The notes below the pieces were generated by a model, which did not search any database, was not told the origin of the DNA, and saw nothing but the letters and a program-made list of their open reading frames with translations. Made by a program: the position numbers and the translations under genes. From Planctomycetaceae bacterium (GTDB taxonomy: Bacteria; Planctomycetota; Planctomycetia; Pirellulales; Thermoguttaceae), in NCBI GenBank assembly GCA_015062085.1, contig SUVI01000022.1, positions 1-32,653 of the forward strand: 32,653 nt of DNA. Reading direction: 5' to 3'. Shown one piece after another: positions 23,449-32,156 of this stretch (position 1 is its first letter; every line of letters starts with the position of its first letter).

Positions 23449-25031
23449 TTCCGTTTGAGGATCTCCTGTTTTTTGATTCGCAGGTGCATGGTATTTCGGC
23501 AGACGCCATGACTATCTGCCGGTTTTCCGGACGGCTGGACCGCGAGTGTCTGGAACGGGCGATCCGGGAGACTGCCAACCGTTCGCGTATCGGAAGACGC
23601 TGTGCCGTCTGCGAGCCGAACGGTACTCTTGAGTGGTCCAAAGAGGAATTTCCTGTCGTGATCCGGTACTTTCACGGAGAGCCGACTCCGGAGACGTTCC
23701 CCGATTCTGCGATCTCCATCACGCAGGAAGCCGGGATCCGGTTTTGGATCTACGATCAGCCTGAGGAAAATCGTTTTCAGCTTTGGTTTCAGTTTCATCA
23801 TCTGACGACGGATGCGCTTGGTTCTTTTTTGTTTCTGGATGAAGTTTTTGAACGCTGCGCAGGAATGACGGTTTCGCACGCGGAAATGCCGGATGGATCT
23901 GAGATCCGGGAGGCTTTGCGTCCTGAATTTTGCGGAGAACTGCGCAAAACGGTCTGGAAGCAGTTTCTCGCTGCATTGAGGGATCTGTTTTTCCGAGGAT
24001 GGAACGCCTCGGCAAGACCGCTGGAATTACGCGAAGCGGCTGCGGACGGAAAGACGCAGATCCCGTGCCTGATCGGCTCCGGGAAAATGCTGACTCAGAC
24101 GCCGAAAACCGGAGTTCAGAGTAAAACCGGAGTTCAGGGAGAAGCGGAGCTTCCGATCCTTTTTCATTCTTTGACCCGGCAGGAAACGCAGGAACTCCGC
24201 GAGTGTGCACGGAGTGAAGGTGTTTCGGTAAATGAACTGCTGCTAGCGGCGGTGTTTCGTGCAGTGTGGCGGTTGAAGGAGGCCATTCCGAATTTGGAAA
24301 CTTGCGGTGCGGTCCAAATCGCCATCCCGGTCAGTCTGCGTCAGCCGCAGCACGATTTTCCGCTTCGGAATCTCGTGAGTGTCGTTTTTTTGACGGAGAA
24401 GCTCCGAACGTGGCAGCGCCGGTTCGCGCCGGTTTCAGATCTGGTTTCAGATTCGGTTTCAGATTCGGTTTCAGATTCGGTTTCAGATTCGGTTTCAGAT
24501 TCGGTTTCAGATTCGGTTTCAGATTCGGTGCGTGCATCTGGTGAGATCTCGGAAAGGGGGCCGGAGTGGGGACGTTTTCAGGCGTTTCTTCAGGAACTTC
24601 ATCAGCAGATGGAACTTTGCCGTGCCGAGAAGCGTGCGGAATTGCTTCTTCTGGAGCTGAAGTGGCTCTGTGCACTGCGTTTGGGCGGCGATCGGCGCTG
24701 GGGAATGAAGCGGTTTTTGCGTCGGAAGACGCCGCTTGCGACGCTGGTTTTTTCGAATCTCGGCGTTCTTTTCCGGAATTCCAGACTCCCTAAAACGGAG
24801 GATGGGCGGCTTTGTGTCGGCGATTGGATCCTCGATGAGATCCGTCTGGCGTCGCCTCGGACCGTAGATCCTGCACTTACGGTCGCACTGGGAACCTACG
24901 CCGGGAAGATGACGCTGGGGATCAATCATGACTCCAAACGGCTGACGGACGAGAGTGCGCGGCATTTCGAGCGTCTGTTGGCTGAAGAGATCCGAAACGC
25001 ACTCAATGGCCGAAGAGCGGTGCGGGAGTGA
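23445..25031 (+). CDS. PapA/condensation-domain-like acyltransferase
   Basis: A 528-residue soluble protein. The start is inside the transporter stop (ATGA), so translation is coupled. The N-terminus (LFFDSQVHGISADAMTICRF) and the motif HHLTTD at residues 118-123 fit the HHxxxD active site of the condensation/PapA/WS-DGAT acyltransferase superfamily; His119 would be the catalytic base. The C-terminal part (LGINHDSKRLTDESARHFE) is also family-like. A Val-Ser-Asp-Ser repeat (residues 330-361) is inserted in the linker between the two halves. It lacks carrier-protein or adenylation domains, so it is probably a stand-alone acyltransferase that moves an acyl chain to a hydroxyl or amine acceptor. 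Pairing with MMPL recalls mycobacterial PapA-MmpL lipid assembly and export. Substrates are unknown. Confidence 0.75.
   Translation: MIPFEDLLFFDSQVHGISADAMTICRFSGRLDRECLERAIRETANRSRIGRRCAVCEPNGTLEWSKEEFPVVIRYFHGEPTPETFPDSAISITQEAGIRFWIYDQPEENRFQLWFQFHHLTTDALGSFLFLDEVFERCAGMTVSHAEMPDGSEIREALRPEFCGELRKTVWKQFLAALRDLFFRGWNASARPLELREAAADGKTQIPCLIGSGKMLTQTPKTGVQSKTGVQGEAELPILFHSLTRQETQELRECARSEGVSVNELLLAAVFRAVWRLKEAIPNLETCGAVQIAIPVSLRQPQHDFPLRNLVSVVFLTEKLRTWQRRFAPVSDLVSDSVSDSVSDSVSDSVSDSVSDSVSDSVRASGEISERGPEWGRFQAFLQELHQQMELCRAEKRAELLLLELKWLCALRLGGDRRWGMKRFLRRKTPLATLVFSNLGVLFRNSRLPKTEDGRLCVGDWILDEIRLASPRTVDPALTVALGTYAGKMTLGINHDSKRLTDESARHFERLLAEEIRNALNGRRAVRE
24432..24527 (+). repeat. 12-bp in-frame repeat, 8 copies (VSDS)
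   Basis: The unit gtttcagattcg encodes VSDS, first copy VSDL (gtttcagatctg) then seven identical copies. It lies in the inter-domain linker of the acyltransferase. Confidence 0.97.
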
Positions 25032-25159
25032 CGCGAAAGTGACGTGAAAGTGACGTGAAAGTGACGTGAAAGTGACGTGAAAGTGACGTGAAAGTGACGT
25101 GAAAGTGACGTGAAAGTGACGTGAAAGTGACGTGAAAGTGACGTGAAAGTGACGTGAAA
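25028..25159 (+). repeat. 11-bp intergenic tandem repeat, 12 copies
   Basis: The unit gtgacgtgaaa (first copy gtgacgcgaaa) begins at the last codon of the acyltransferase gene, contains its TGA stop, and fills the gap up to 12 bp before the folC start. The 11-bp period cannot preserve a reading frame and is close to one helical turn. Eleven of the copies are identical. Confidence 0.98.
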
Positions 25160-25170
25160 GGCTGGAAAGT

Positions 25171-26484
25171 ATGGGACGCTATGCGCTTTTGAATTCACAC
25201 TTGGATCGGGAACTGCGGACCGGGTATTCGGCCGGCGAGCTGAGTCTTGGACCGCTTACGGAACTTCTTTCAAAGCTGGGAGATCCGCAAAAGCGTTTTC
25301 CTGCCGTGCACATTACGGGAACGAAGGGGAAAGGAAGTACTGCGGCGATGCTCGCGTCGGTCCTTCAGGAAGCGGGACTGCGTGTCGGAGTTTACGCTTC
25401 GCCGCACATTCTCGCGCTGGAGGAACGGATCCGGATCAATGGTGCGTTCATTCCGGAAACGCGTTTGACGGAGATCCTGGAAGAGAAACTTCGGCCGTGC
25501 ACGGAAGAGATGGAAGCGGAGGGCTGGACGTTCAGTTTCTTTGAGCTTCTGACGGCTGCGGCATTCGTGTATTTTGCGGAAGAAAAGGTCGATTGCGCGG
25601 TCCTCGAATCGGGAATGGGAGGCCGAACGGATGCCGTGACGGTCTGCGAGCCGCTCCTGACCATCATTTCGAATGTTGCGCTGGACCACACGCAGCAGCT
25701 CGGGGAAACGCTGGAAGAGATCGCGAGGGAAAAAGCGGGGATCCTCAAACCGAAAGTGCCTCTAGTCGTTGGATCCATGCCGGCGGAAGTGCGCGAGAAG
25801 GTCTACCCCGTGATCCACGGAATCGCGCAGGAACTTCACGTTCCGGAATCGTGGGCCGGGATCCATTTCCCGGACGCGGTCCTGCCGTTTCTTGAAGTTG
25901 GGATGGCGGGCGAGCATCAGAAAATGAACGCGGCCTGCGTCGGACAGGCGGTTCGGATCCTGGGAGTCCTCGCACCGGAATGGAAGCTGGAGATGCCGCA
26001 TCTTTGGGAAGGTCTGAAGAAAGCGCATCTGCCGGGGAGACTAGAGCTCGTTTCCCGCGAGCCGCTCACGCTTCTGGATGCTGCGCACACGCCGGAGTCG
26101 ATGGCGTACGCCGTTGAGTGGGTCCAGGAGAATTTTCAGGAAATGCCGAAAGAGATCCTTTTCGCAGCTTCCCGGGATAAAAACTGGCGGAAAATGCTGG
26201 AGCTTCTTTTGACGCTCACGCCGAAACGGATCCTTTTGACGGAATTCACGCAGGAACGGAGCGCCTCGGCAGAGGAAATGGAAACTTTTTTGAAAGAGCG
26301 TGCGCCGGAGCTCTGCGTTGAGCGGGAAGGCATTCCGCAGGATGCGGCAGAACGGCTTCTGCGGGAATGGAAGGATGACCGCACTGCGGGAGAAGCTGGC
26401 GCGAGCGAAAACTGCTGCGGACTCCTTTTCGTGACGGGATCTTTTTTCCTTTTGCGCGAGATCTACGGACTTTTCCGCACGTGA
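25171..26484 (+). CDS. folC: Folylpolyglutamate synthase/dihydrofolate synthase
   Basis: A 437-residue Mur-ligase-family enzyme that adds glutamate to (dihydro)folate with ATP in the cytoplasm. The P-loop GTKGKGST is at residues 50-57. ESGMGGRTDAV and the block VALDHTQQLGETLEEIAREKAGILKP match the FolC signatures, and a C-terminal Rossmann-like domain contains LLDAAHTPESM. Length is normal for the family. The start ATG 25171 follows the 11-bp repeat array; the weak ribosome site (AAGG at 25157-25161) is partly provided by the last repeat copy. It follows the MMPL/acyltransferase operon but is functionally unrelated to it. Both FPGS and DHFS activities are possible. Confidence 0.92.
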   Translation: MGRYALLNSHLDRELRTGYSAGELSLGPLTELLSKLGDPQKRFPAVHITGTKGKGSTAAMLASVLQEAGLRVGVYASPHILALEERIRINGAFIPETRLTEILEEKLRPCTEEMEAEGWTFSFFELLTAAAFVYFAEEKVDCAVLESGMGGRTDAVTVCEPLLTIISNVALDHTQQLGETLEEIAREKAGILKPKVPLVVGSMPAEVREKVYPVIHGIAQELHVPESWAGIHFPDAVLPFLEVGMAGEHQKMNAACVGQAVRILGVLAPEWKLEMPHLWEGLKKAHLPGRLELVSREPLTLLDAAHTPESMAYAVEWVQENFQEMPKEILFAASRDKNWRKMLELLLTLTPKRILLTEFTQERSASAEEMETFLKERAPELCVEREGIPQDAAERLLREWKDDRTAGEAGASENCCGLLFVTGSFFLLREIYGLFRT

Positions 26485-26528
26485 AATGAAGTAAAGCGAG
26501 GATTTTTCGCAAAATTTGTCCGGCCCTA

Positions 26529-26556
26529 TTGCCAAAACGCAAGAAATTGGTAAAAT
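26529..26556 (+). promoter_or_regulatory. sigma-70-like promoter of gpmI
   Basis: TTGCCA at 26529-26534 and TAAAAT at 26551-26556 with a 16-bp spacer, about 118 bp before the start codon. Confidence 0.75.
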
Positions 26557-26673
26557 AGAGGCAGTGAATTTTTTATTTTGGAATTCCTGCGGCCTCCAGT
26601 CGTCTCATCCTGTCCCGACGGAGACCGCCAGAATCGGATTTTTTTGGAACTAACGCAGATCCAGGAGAAAAAA

Positions 26674-28305
26674 ATGGCTGAACTTTCGTTGAAAAAGAAC
26701 TCTTTCCCCGGTCGTCCCGGACCCATGTGCCTCATCGTGATGGACGGCATCGGCATCGGCAAGCAGGATGACTCCAACGCCGTTTTCGTCGCGAAAACTC
26801 CGACGCTCGACAAACTTTTCGGCGCGAAACTCTACACGCAGCTCCAGGCGCACGGTCAGGCCGTCGGGCTTCCGAGTGACGACGATATGGGGAACTCTGA
26901 GATCGGTCATAACGCGCTGGGTGCCGGACGCGTTTTCGATCAAGGTGCGAAATTGGTAAACCGCGCGCTGGAAACCGGATCCATGTACGAGGGGGAAGTT
27001 TGGAAGAAAGCCGTTGCGCAGGCGAAAGAGAACGCGACGCTCCATTTCATCGGACTGCATTCGGACGGAAACGTGCACTCCAACACCTCCCAGCTTTACG
27101 CGATGCTGAAGCGGGCTGCGAAGGAAGGCGTAGCGAAAGTGCGTCTCCACATTCTCCATGACGGACGCGACGTTCCGGAAAAATCCGCTCTCACGTACAT
27201 TGAGGCAACCGAAACTCTGCTCGCAGAGATCAACGTGCAGTACGGTTTCGATTATCGTATCGCAAGCGGCGGCGGACGCATGATCACGACCATGGACCGC
27301 TACGAAGCGGACTGGACGATCGTGGAACGCGGCTGGAAAGCGCACGTGCTTGGCGACGCACGCAAATTCGCGTCCGCCAAAGAAGCCGTCGAGACCATGT
27401 ATGCCGAAGATGAAAAGGCTGTGGACCAGTACCTGGAATCGTTCGTCGTCGCTGACGCAGACGGCCAGCCGGTCGGAACGATCCAGGACGGCGATTCCGT
27501 CGTCTTCTTCAACTTCCGCGGGGACCGTGCGATCGAGATCTCCCAGGCATTTGAAGGCGGCGCCGATTTCGACAAATTTGACCGCGTTCGCGTCCCGAAC
27601 GTCTTCTACGCCGGGATCATGCAGTACGACGGCGACCTGAAACTCCCGAAAAACTTCCTCGTCGCCCCGCCGGTGATCGACCGGACGTTCTGCGAGTACC
27701 TCTGCGCGGAAAAGGTCTCGATGTTCGCCATCAGCGAAACGCAGAAATTCGGCCACGTCACGTACTTCTGGAATGGAAACCGCTCCGGGTACATCAATGC
27801 GCAGTGTGAGGATTACGAAGAGATCCCGTCGGACCGCATCGAATTCGACAAAGCGCCGCTCATGAAGGCGGAAGAGATCACGGCGTGGGTCGAAGGCGCG
27901 CTTGCGTCCGGGAAATTCAAGTTCGGGCGTTTGAATCTGGCCAACGGCGACATGGTCGGGCACACGGGGAACATGGAAGCAACTGTCAAGGCCGTCGAAA
28001 AGGTCGATGAATGCGTCGGCCGGATCCTCGCGGTCATCGAAAAGCTCAACGGCATCGCCATCGTGACGGCTGACCATGGTAACGCCGACCAGATGTGGAC
28101 CGAGAAAAAAGGCGTCCGCACTGCACGCACGGCACACACGCTGAATCCGGTCCCGTTCTGCATCTTCGATCCCGGCTACCAGGGCGAATACGAAATGGCG
28201 GACGTCGAGAAACCCGGTCTTGCGAACGTCGCGGCGACGGTCCTGGAACTGCTCGGTTACGAAGCTCCGGAAGATTACTGCGCCTCGCTCGTGAAATTCA
28301 ACTGA
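26674..28305 (+). CDS. gpmI: 2,3-bisphosphoglycerate-independent phosphoglycerate mutase
   Basis: A 543-residue, two-metal alkaline-phosphatase-superfamily enzyme that interconverts 3- and 2-phosphoglycerate in glycolysis. ATG 26674 is chosen for AGGAG at 26663-26667; the frame is open to 26578 but that lies over the likely transcript leader. Residues visible: metal ligand Asp24 in MDGIGIG, phospho-accepting Ser75 in DMGNSEIGHNALGAGR, the HSDGNVHS block, HDGRDVPE, and ADHGNADQM with metal-binding Asp and His near the C-terminus. Codon use is distinctly richer in C-ending codons (ttc, gtc, cgc, ctc) than in neighbouring genes, as expected for a highly expressed gene. There is no tandem repeat in this gene. 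Confidence 0.97.
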   Translation: MAELSLKKNSFPGRPGPMCLIVMDGIGIGKQDDSNAVFVAKTPTLDKLFGAKLYTQLQAHGQAVGLPSDDDMGNSEIGHNALGAGRVFDQGAKLVNRALETGSMYEGEVWKKAVAQAKENATLHFIGLHSDGNVHSNTSQLYAMLKRAAKEGVAKVRLHILHDGRDVPEKSALTYIEATETLLAEINVQYGFDYRIASGGGRMITTMDRYEADWTIVERGWKAHVLGDARKFASAKEAVETMYAEDEKAVDQYLESFVVADADGQPVGTIQDGDSVVFFNFRGDRAIEISQAFEGGADFDKFDRVRVPNVFYAGIMQYDGDLKLPKNFLVAPPVIDRTFCEYLCAEKVSMFAISETQKFGHVTYFWNGNRSGYINAQCEDYEEIPSDRIEFDKAPLMKAEEITAWVEGALASGKFKFGRLNLANGDMVGHTGNMEATVKAVEKVDECVGRILAVIEKLNGIAIVTADHGNADQMWTEKKGVRTARTAHTLNPVPFCIFDPGYQGEYEMADVEKPGLANVAATVLELLGYEAPEDYCASLVKFN

Positions 28306-28352
28306 GGTCTTAAGCGTTCTCCCGGCGGGCAGAGATGCTGATCGGGGGAATG

Positions 28353-28434
28353 GACAGGAAATGAACTGCCTGTCTGAATGAACTTTTCCGGGAATGCGCG
28401 CGGCCAAACCAATGCACGCATTTCCCGGGGAGCC
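28353..28434 (+). other. intergenic stem-loops between gpmI and the GHL10 gene
   Basis: Two inverted repeats lie here: gacagg (28353-28358) with cctgtc, and ccgggaatgcg with gcatttcccgg (about 28390-28435), the second with a stem near 11 bp and one bulge. No T-run follows either, so their role (processing site, weak terminator or leader structure) is open. Confidence 0.4.
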
Positions 28435-28516
28435 TGCCATGATTTATTTGTGCGCGGTACGGAAGGGTTCCTTTTCGTTCTGCATTCTGCGTTCCTCTTT
28501 TTTTAGGATCCCTGCC

Positions 28517-31117
28517 ATGAAAAAATTCATTCCGATTTTAGTCCTTCTGGTCATTTTTAGTCTGGCGGTCGGTGCGTCTGCAGAAGTTCCTGGATCTTGT
28601 GAGACTCGAAACGGTGAGACTCGAAACGGTGAGACTCGAAACGGTGAGACTCGAAACGGTGAGACTCGAAACGGTGAGACTCGAAACGGTGAGACTGAAA
28701 TTTTGGCTGCATTGACCAGTCGGGACGTTTTTTTCGATCCGGAGCGTGAATTGAGTCCGTCTCTTTTGGATTTCCAGACGGTGCGTTCCACGAGTCGGGA
28801 TGCGTATCGTGACGGGGAATTGACGCTTCCGTTTGCGTCTGCGCCGAAAACTTCGCGAGTTTGTTTTGACGCGCCGATCACGCTGGATGCTTCGGGAGCC
28901 GGTCTCTTTTTTCTGGATCTTGAGTGCCCGCGTCCGGATGCGTTTGGCCAGATCGTTTTCTATTTTGCGAGCGGTGACGGCTGGTACTCCATGACTGCGA
29001 AGACGGAGAAAATGTCGCCGACAGAAGTGCGCTGCATCTTTTCGACGGATTCTGCCCGGATCGAGGGGGAACCGGAAGGCCTGCAGAACGTGAAGGGGGT
29101 ACGGATCGCGTTTTATGCGGGAAAGCCGGTCGATCAATCGGTGAGGCTGAAAGCTCTGCGGATGCGAAAGAATGACGCGTGGATCCTGCTTCAGGATGCA
29201 GAGAAAAATCTGGAGTTTTCGCAGTACGTGAAGCAGTTCGGCACACTTTTGCGCGGAATGGGAATGACGCCGGGCATGGTGAGTGAGTCGGAGCTGACAG
29301 AGAAATTTTTGAAGGACGTTCCGGTACTCGTTCTGCCGCTCACGGCCCAAATGGAACCTCGGACGGTCGAGCTGCTTTCCCGGTATGCGGAAAACGGCGG
29401 CTTTCTGATCGTCTGCTACAGTGCGCCGGAAGAACTGCTGGAAACGCTGGGATTTCGGAGCGTTGGGTACGTGCGGACTCGCGATCATGGACTGGAAATT
29501 GCGGGAATGGCGATCGAGAGTGATTTTCAAAAGTTCCTGGAAGGTCCAGTGCCGGAATTTCTGCCGCAGGCGTCCTGGAATTTCCAAGTTGGACAGATCG
29601 TGCCGGATCTTGAGGATCCGCTGCTCGCGAAACCGGAGAATGCTCCGAGGATCGCGGCGTACTGGACCTGCGCGAATGGTGAAAAGACGCGGTACCCTGC
29701 TCTGCTTTGGAGTGCGCGCGGACTGTGGGTCACGCACGTTCTTCTGGCGAATGGCGGGGGCGGCGAGAAGCGGGAATTTCTTGCGTCCCTCCTGAATCCG
29801 TACTGCCCGCAGCTTTTGTGCCGAATGCTGCGCGAAAAATGGAGGACGCTCCTTCAGGTCGGGATCGCGCCGCAGGATGATGTCAGGGAAATGTACCGGA
29901 GCGCAGCGGCCCGGGCACTGAAAAAACTCGCGGAGGATGGTTTCGCGCCGGAGCAGATCGCGGCGATGATTTTTGAAAAAACGGACGCGGATGCTGGTTT
30001 TCGGCTTTGCGGCATTCTGGATGAGATGATCTTGGAGGCGCGGACGGAATTTTGTACCGCGCAGAAACCTGCCGCGAATGAACGGCGTTTCATCTGGGAG
30101 CACAGCGGGTTCGGAATCTACCCCGGTGACTGGGACGCGACGATGAAAGAGCTGGCGGAGGCTGGATTCACGGCAATTCTGGCAAATCAGGCGTGGGGAG
30201 GCGAAGCGCGGTACGAGAGTGAGCTTCTACCCGTCTCTCCAAAAGTCGCACAGTACGGCGACTCCATCGCGGAGGCTGTGAAGGCAGGGAAAAAATACGG
30301 TGTGGAACTTCATGTCTGGAAAGTCAACTTCAACTGCATGAATGCGCCGAAGGAATTCCTCGAAAAAATGCGTGCGCAAGGGCGTCTGCAAGTCAGCCGG
30401 GACGGCGTGGAAGAACCGTGGCTCTGCCCGTCGGATCCGCGAAATCAGCAGCTCGAAGTTGATTCTTTCTGCGAGATCGTGCGGAAGTACGACGTGGACG
30501 GGATCCATTTCGACTACATTCGGTTTCCCGGTGCCGGATACTGTTTCTGTGAGGGATGCCGTGAGCGTTTCGCCCGGTTTTGGCGGGAAAAGAAGGGGAC
30601 CGAATTGACGGATCCGCCGCAGAGTACGTGGAATTGGGAGGTTCGGGAACTTTGGCAGGAATGGCGTCGGGCGCAGATCGCGGAAGTCGTCGCAAGAACG
30701 CACGCTGCGGTAAAGAAGATCCGGCCGGAAGTGGAAGTTTCCGCTGCTGTGTTTCGTGACTACCCAAACTGCGCGGACACGGTAGGACAGGATTGGGTCC
30801 AGTGGGCGAAAAACGGCTGGCTGGATTTCGTGTGCCCTATGAATTACACGAACAGTGCGGAACGCTTCATTTTCATGACGGGATCGCAGAAAGAAGCGCT
30901 CGATGCGGTCATTCCGATGTATCCGGGGATCGGGGTCAGTTCGTCGAGTTCCCGGCTGACTCCGGATCAGTGCGTCATCCAGATCCGGGCAGCACGCGAA
31001 CTTGGAATGCCGGGGTGGACGCTCTTTGCGCTGACTCCCGGAACTGCGAAGCTGCACATTCCGTACCTGAAAATGGGAGTGACGGCAGGAGAGGAGAATA
31101 AAAATGCTGAAAAGTAA
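28517..31117 (+). CDS. Exported GHL10 (DUF187)-type glycosyl-hydrolase-like protein
   Basis: An 866-residue exported protein. ATG 28517 starts a classic signal peptide (MKKFIPILVLLVIFSLAVGA, cleavage after ASA at residue 22) with AGGA at 28505-28508; the upstream open frame to 28394 is not convincing. Directly after the signal peptide, residues 29-58, are six ETRNG repeats. A beta-rich region follows, then a segment like a glutamine-amidotransferase/ThuA-type fold (VPVLVLPLTAQMEPRTVELL). From about residue 515 there is a TIM-barrel GHL10 domain with GIYPGDWDATMKELAEAGFT and the DGIHFDYIRFP motif (Asp661, His664, Asp666). The family is thought to act on glycans, possibly cell-wall sugars; the activity is inferred. 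The stop overlaps the next gene by 14 bp. Confidence 0.82.
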   Translation: MKKFIPILVLLVIFSLAVGASAEVPGSCETRNGETRNGETRNGETRNGETRNGETRNGETEILAALTSRDVFFDPERELSPSLLDFQTVRSTSRDAYRDGELTLPFASAPKTSRVCFDAPITLDASGAGLFFLDLECPRPDAFGQIVFYFASGDGWYSMTAKTEKMSPTEVRCIFSTDSARIEGEPEGLQNVKGVRIAFYAGKPVDQSVRLKALRMRKNDAWILLQDAEKNLEFSQYVKQFGTLLRGMGMTPGMVSESELTEKFLKDVPVLVLPLTAQMEPRTVELLSRYAENGGFLIVCYSAPEELLETLGFRSVGYVRTRDHGLEIAGMAIESDFQKFLEGPVPEFLPQASWNFQVGQIVPDLEDPLLAKPENAPRIAAYWTCANGEKTRYPALLWSARGLWVTHVLLANGGGGEKREFLASLLNPYCPQLLCRMLREKWRTLLQVGIAPQDDVREMYRSAAARALKKLAEDGFAPEQIAAMIFEKTDADAGFRLCGILDEMILEARTEFCTAQKPAANERRFIWEHSGFGIYPGDWDATMKELAEAGFTAILANQAWGGEARYESELLPVSPKVAQYGDSIAEAVKAGKKYGVELHVWKVNFNCMNAPKEFLEKMRAQGRLQVSRDGVEEPWLCPSDPRNQQLEVDSFCEIVRKYDVDGIHFDYIRFPGAGYCFCEGCRERFARFWREKKGTELTDPPQSTWNWEVRELWQEWRRAQIAEVVARTHAAVKKIRPEVEVSAAVFRDYPNCADTVGQDWVQWAKNGWLDFVCPMNYTNSAERFIFMTGSQKEALDAVIPMYPGIGVSSSSSRLTPDQCVIQIRAARELGMPGWTLFALTPGTAKLHIPYLKMGVTAGEENKNAEK
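28601..28690 (+). repeat. 15-bp in-frame tandem repeat, 6 copies (ETRNG)
   Basis: Six identical units gagactcgaaacggt encode ETRNG, starting six residues after the predicted signal peptide cleavage site. Confidence 0.98.
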
Positions 31118-32156
31118 GGAAGATCAAAGAAATTGCCGAGCGGCCGGAATGGAGAAGGTGCGCGGGTGTTTGCAGCGCGGGTTCTTGCAGTGCTGGGGCT
31201 GGTGTTTTGCGCTGACTTTGTGCATTTTGTGGAATGCAGATGCCCAGGGGCAGCTCTTCTCTAGTCAGCTCTTCCCTGGTCAGGATGTTCGGAAAAACGA
31301 GCAGACGATCGGCGGTCTGATGTTCTGGCAGGATGTGCTTTTTCTTCAGGAATGGCACATTCAGCAGTCGTGCCTCACCGGAGAATTTCGTCTTCTGGAT
31401 CCGAAGGCGGTCTGTAGGGCGTCCGGTAGCCTGGAATTTTGCGAACGTGTGCTGGAGGAGTACCGGCAGGAATTGAAGATCCCGCCGTTTTCCGGAAAAG
31501 TGCTAGTCCTGCTCCACGGCCTTTTTTCCGGATCCGTGCATCTGGAGAATATGGCGCTCTGGTTTCGGCAGGAGGGGGGGTATTCGGCAGTCGTGAATCT
31601 TTCCTGCGCCTCGTCGTTCATGACGGTGGAGGAGAGTACCGAGCGTGTCGCCAAGATCCTCGAGGGATTGAAAGGGGCGGAACGCATCGATTTTGTCGGA
31701 CACAGTCTCGGGAGCATCATTTTGAGGAACTATCTGGGAAAGTATGCCGAGGAAAATGGACTTTTCGAGGAACTGCCGATCGGAAGATTCGTCCAGCTCT
31801 GCCCGCCAAATCAGGGAGCGGAGACCGCGCGGATCCATCAGGATGGCATGACCGGTATTTTCGTGACGGCGCTGGCGGACCTGGCGCTCAACGGATCGGA
31901 GATGAAGGAGAGGTTTGGAGTCCCGAAATGTGAGTTTGCTGTTATCGCGGGGACTCACCCGGACTATGAGTACTACGGTGAGGAGACCGATGCCGTTCTG
32001 CCGGTCTCCACGACCCGCTTGGACGGTGCGAAAGGCTGGAAAAAAATGCGGGGAACGCACATGGAGATACCAAATTCTATCGAAACCTTCCAAAATATCA
32101 GAAATTTTTTGGAGGATGGGAGCTTTCTTGAAGAAAATGTGGGCTCCCCCCCTTGA
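31104..32156 (+). CDS. Exported alpha/beta-hydrolase (lipase/esterase-like)
   Basis: A 350-residue protein. Start ATG 31104 has GGAG upstream and overlaps the stop of the GHL10 gene; ATG 31149 (residue 16) is an alternative. A hydrophobic signal segment lies at about 31-48. The hydrolase core has VLVLLHGLFSG (oxyanion region), the nucleophile elbow GHSLG (Ser201), Asp296 in ETDAVLPV, and His319 in RGTHMEIPN, a complete plausible Ser-Asp-His triad. The closest general resemblance is to triacylglycerol lipase or PGAP1-like proteins. Coupling with the GHL10 protein suggests joint work on an exported or envelope substrate, which is inference. The last codons overlap the -35 box of the tRNA-Arg promoter. 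Confidence 0.82.
   Translation: MLKSKEDQRNCRAAGMEKVRGCLQRGFLQCWGWCFALTLCILWNADAQGQLFSSQLFPGQDVRKNEQTIGGLMFWQDVLFLQEWHIQQSCLTGEFRLLDPKAVCRASGSLEFCERVLEEYRQELKIPPFSGKVLVLLHGLFSGSVHLENMALWFRQEGGYSAVVNLSCASSFMTVEESTERVAKILEGLKGAERIDFVGHSLGSIILRNYLGKYAEENGLFEELPIGRFVQLCPPNQGAETARIHQDGMTGIFVTALADLALNGSEMKERFGVPKCEFAVIAGTHPDYEYYGEETDAVLPVSTTRLDGAKGWKKMRGTHMEIPNSIETFQNIRNFLEDGSFLEENVGSPP

Noticed and set aside
25028..25159. 11-bp repeats as replication iterons
   Set aside because: There is no replication initiator gene or AT-rich unwinding region nearby, and the array resembles the other expansions in the window.
26650..28440. Long minus-strand open frame opposite gpmI (596 codons)
   Set aside because: It is a shadow of the strongly biased gpmI codon pattern; gpmI has full catalytic motifs, a promoter and a ribosome site, and the antisense product has no recognisable features.
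28538..30103. Long minus-strand open frame opposite the GHL10 gene
   Set aside because: It runs through the ETRNG repeat in antisense and gives an Arg-rich product with no start signal; the plus-strand gene has a signal peptide and family motifs.
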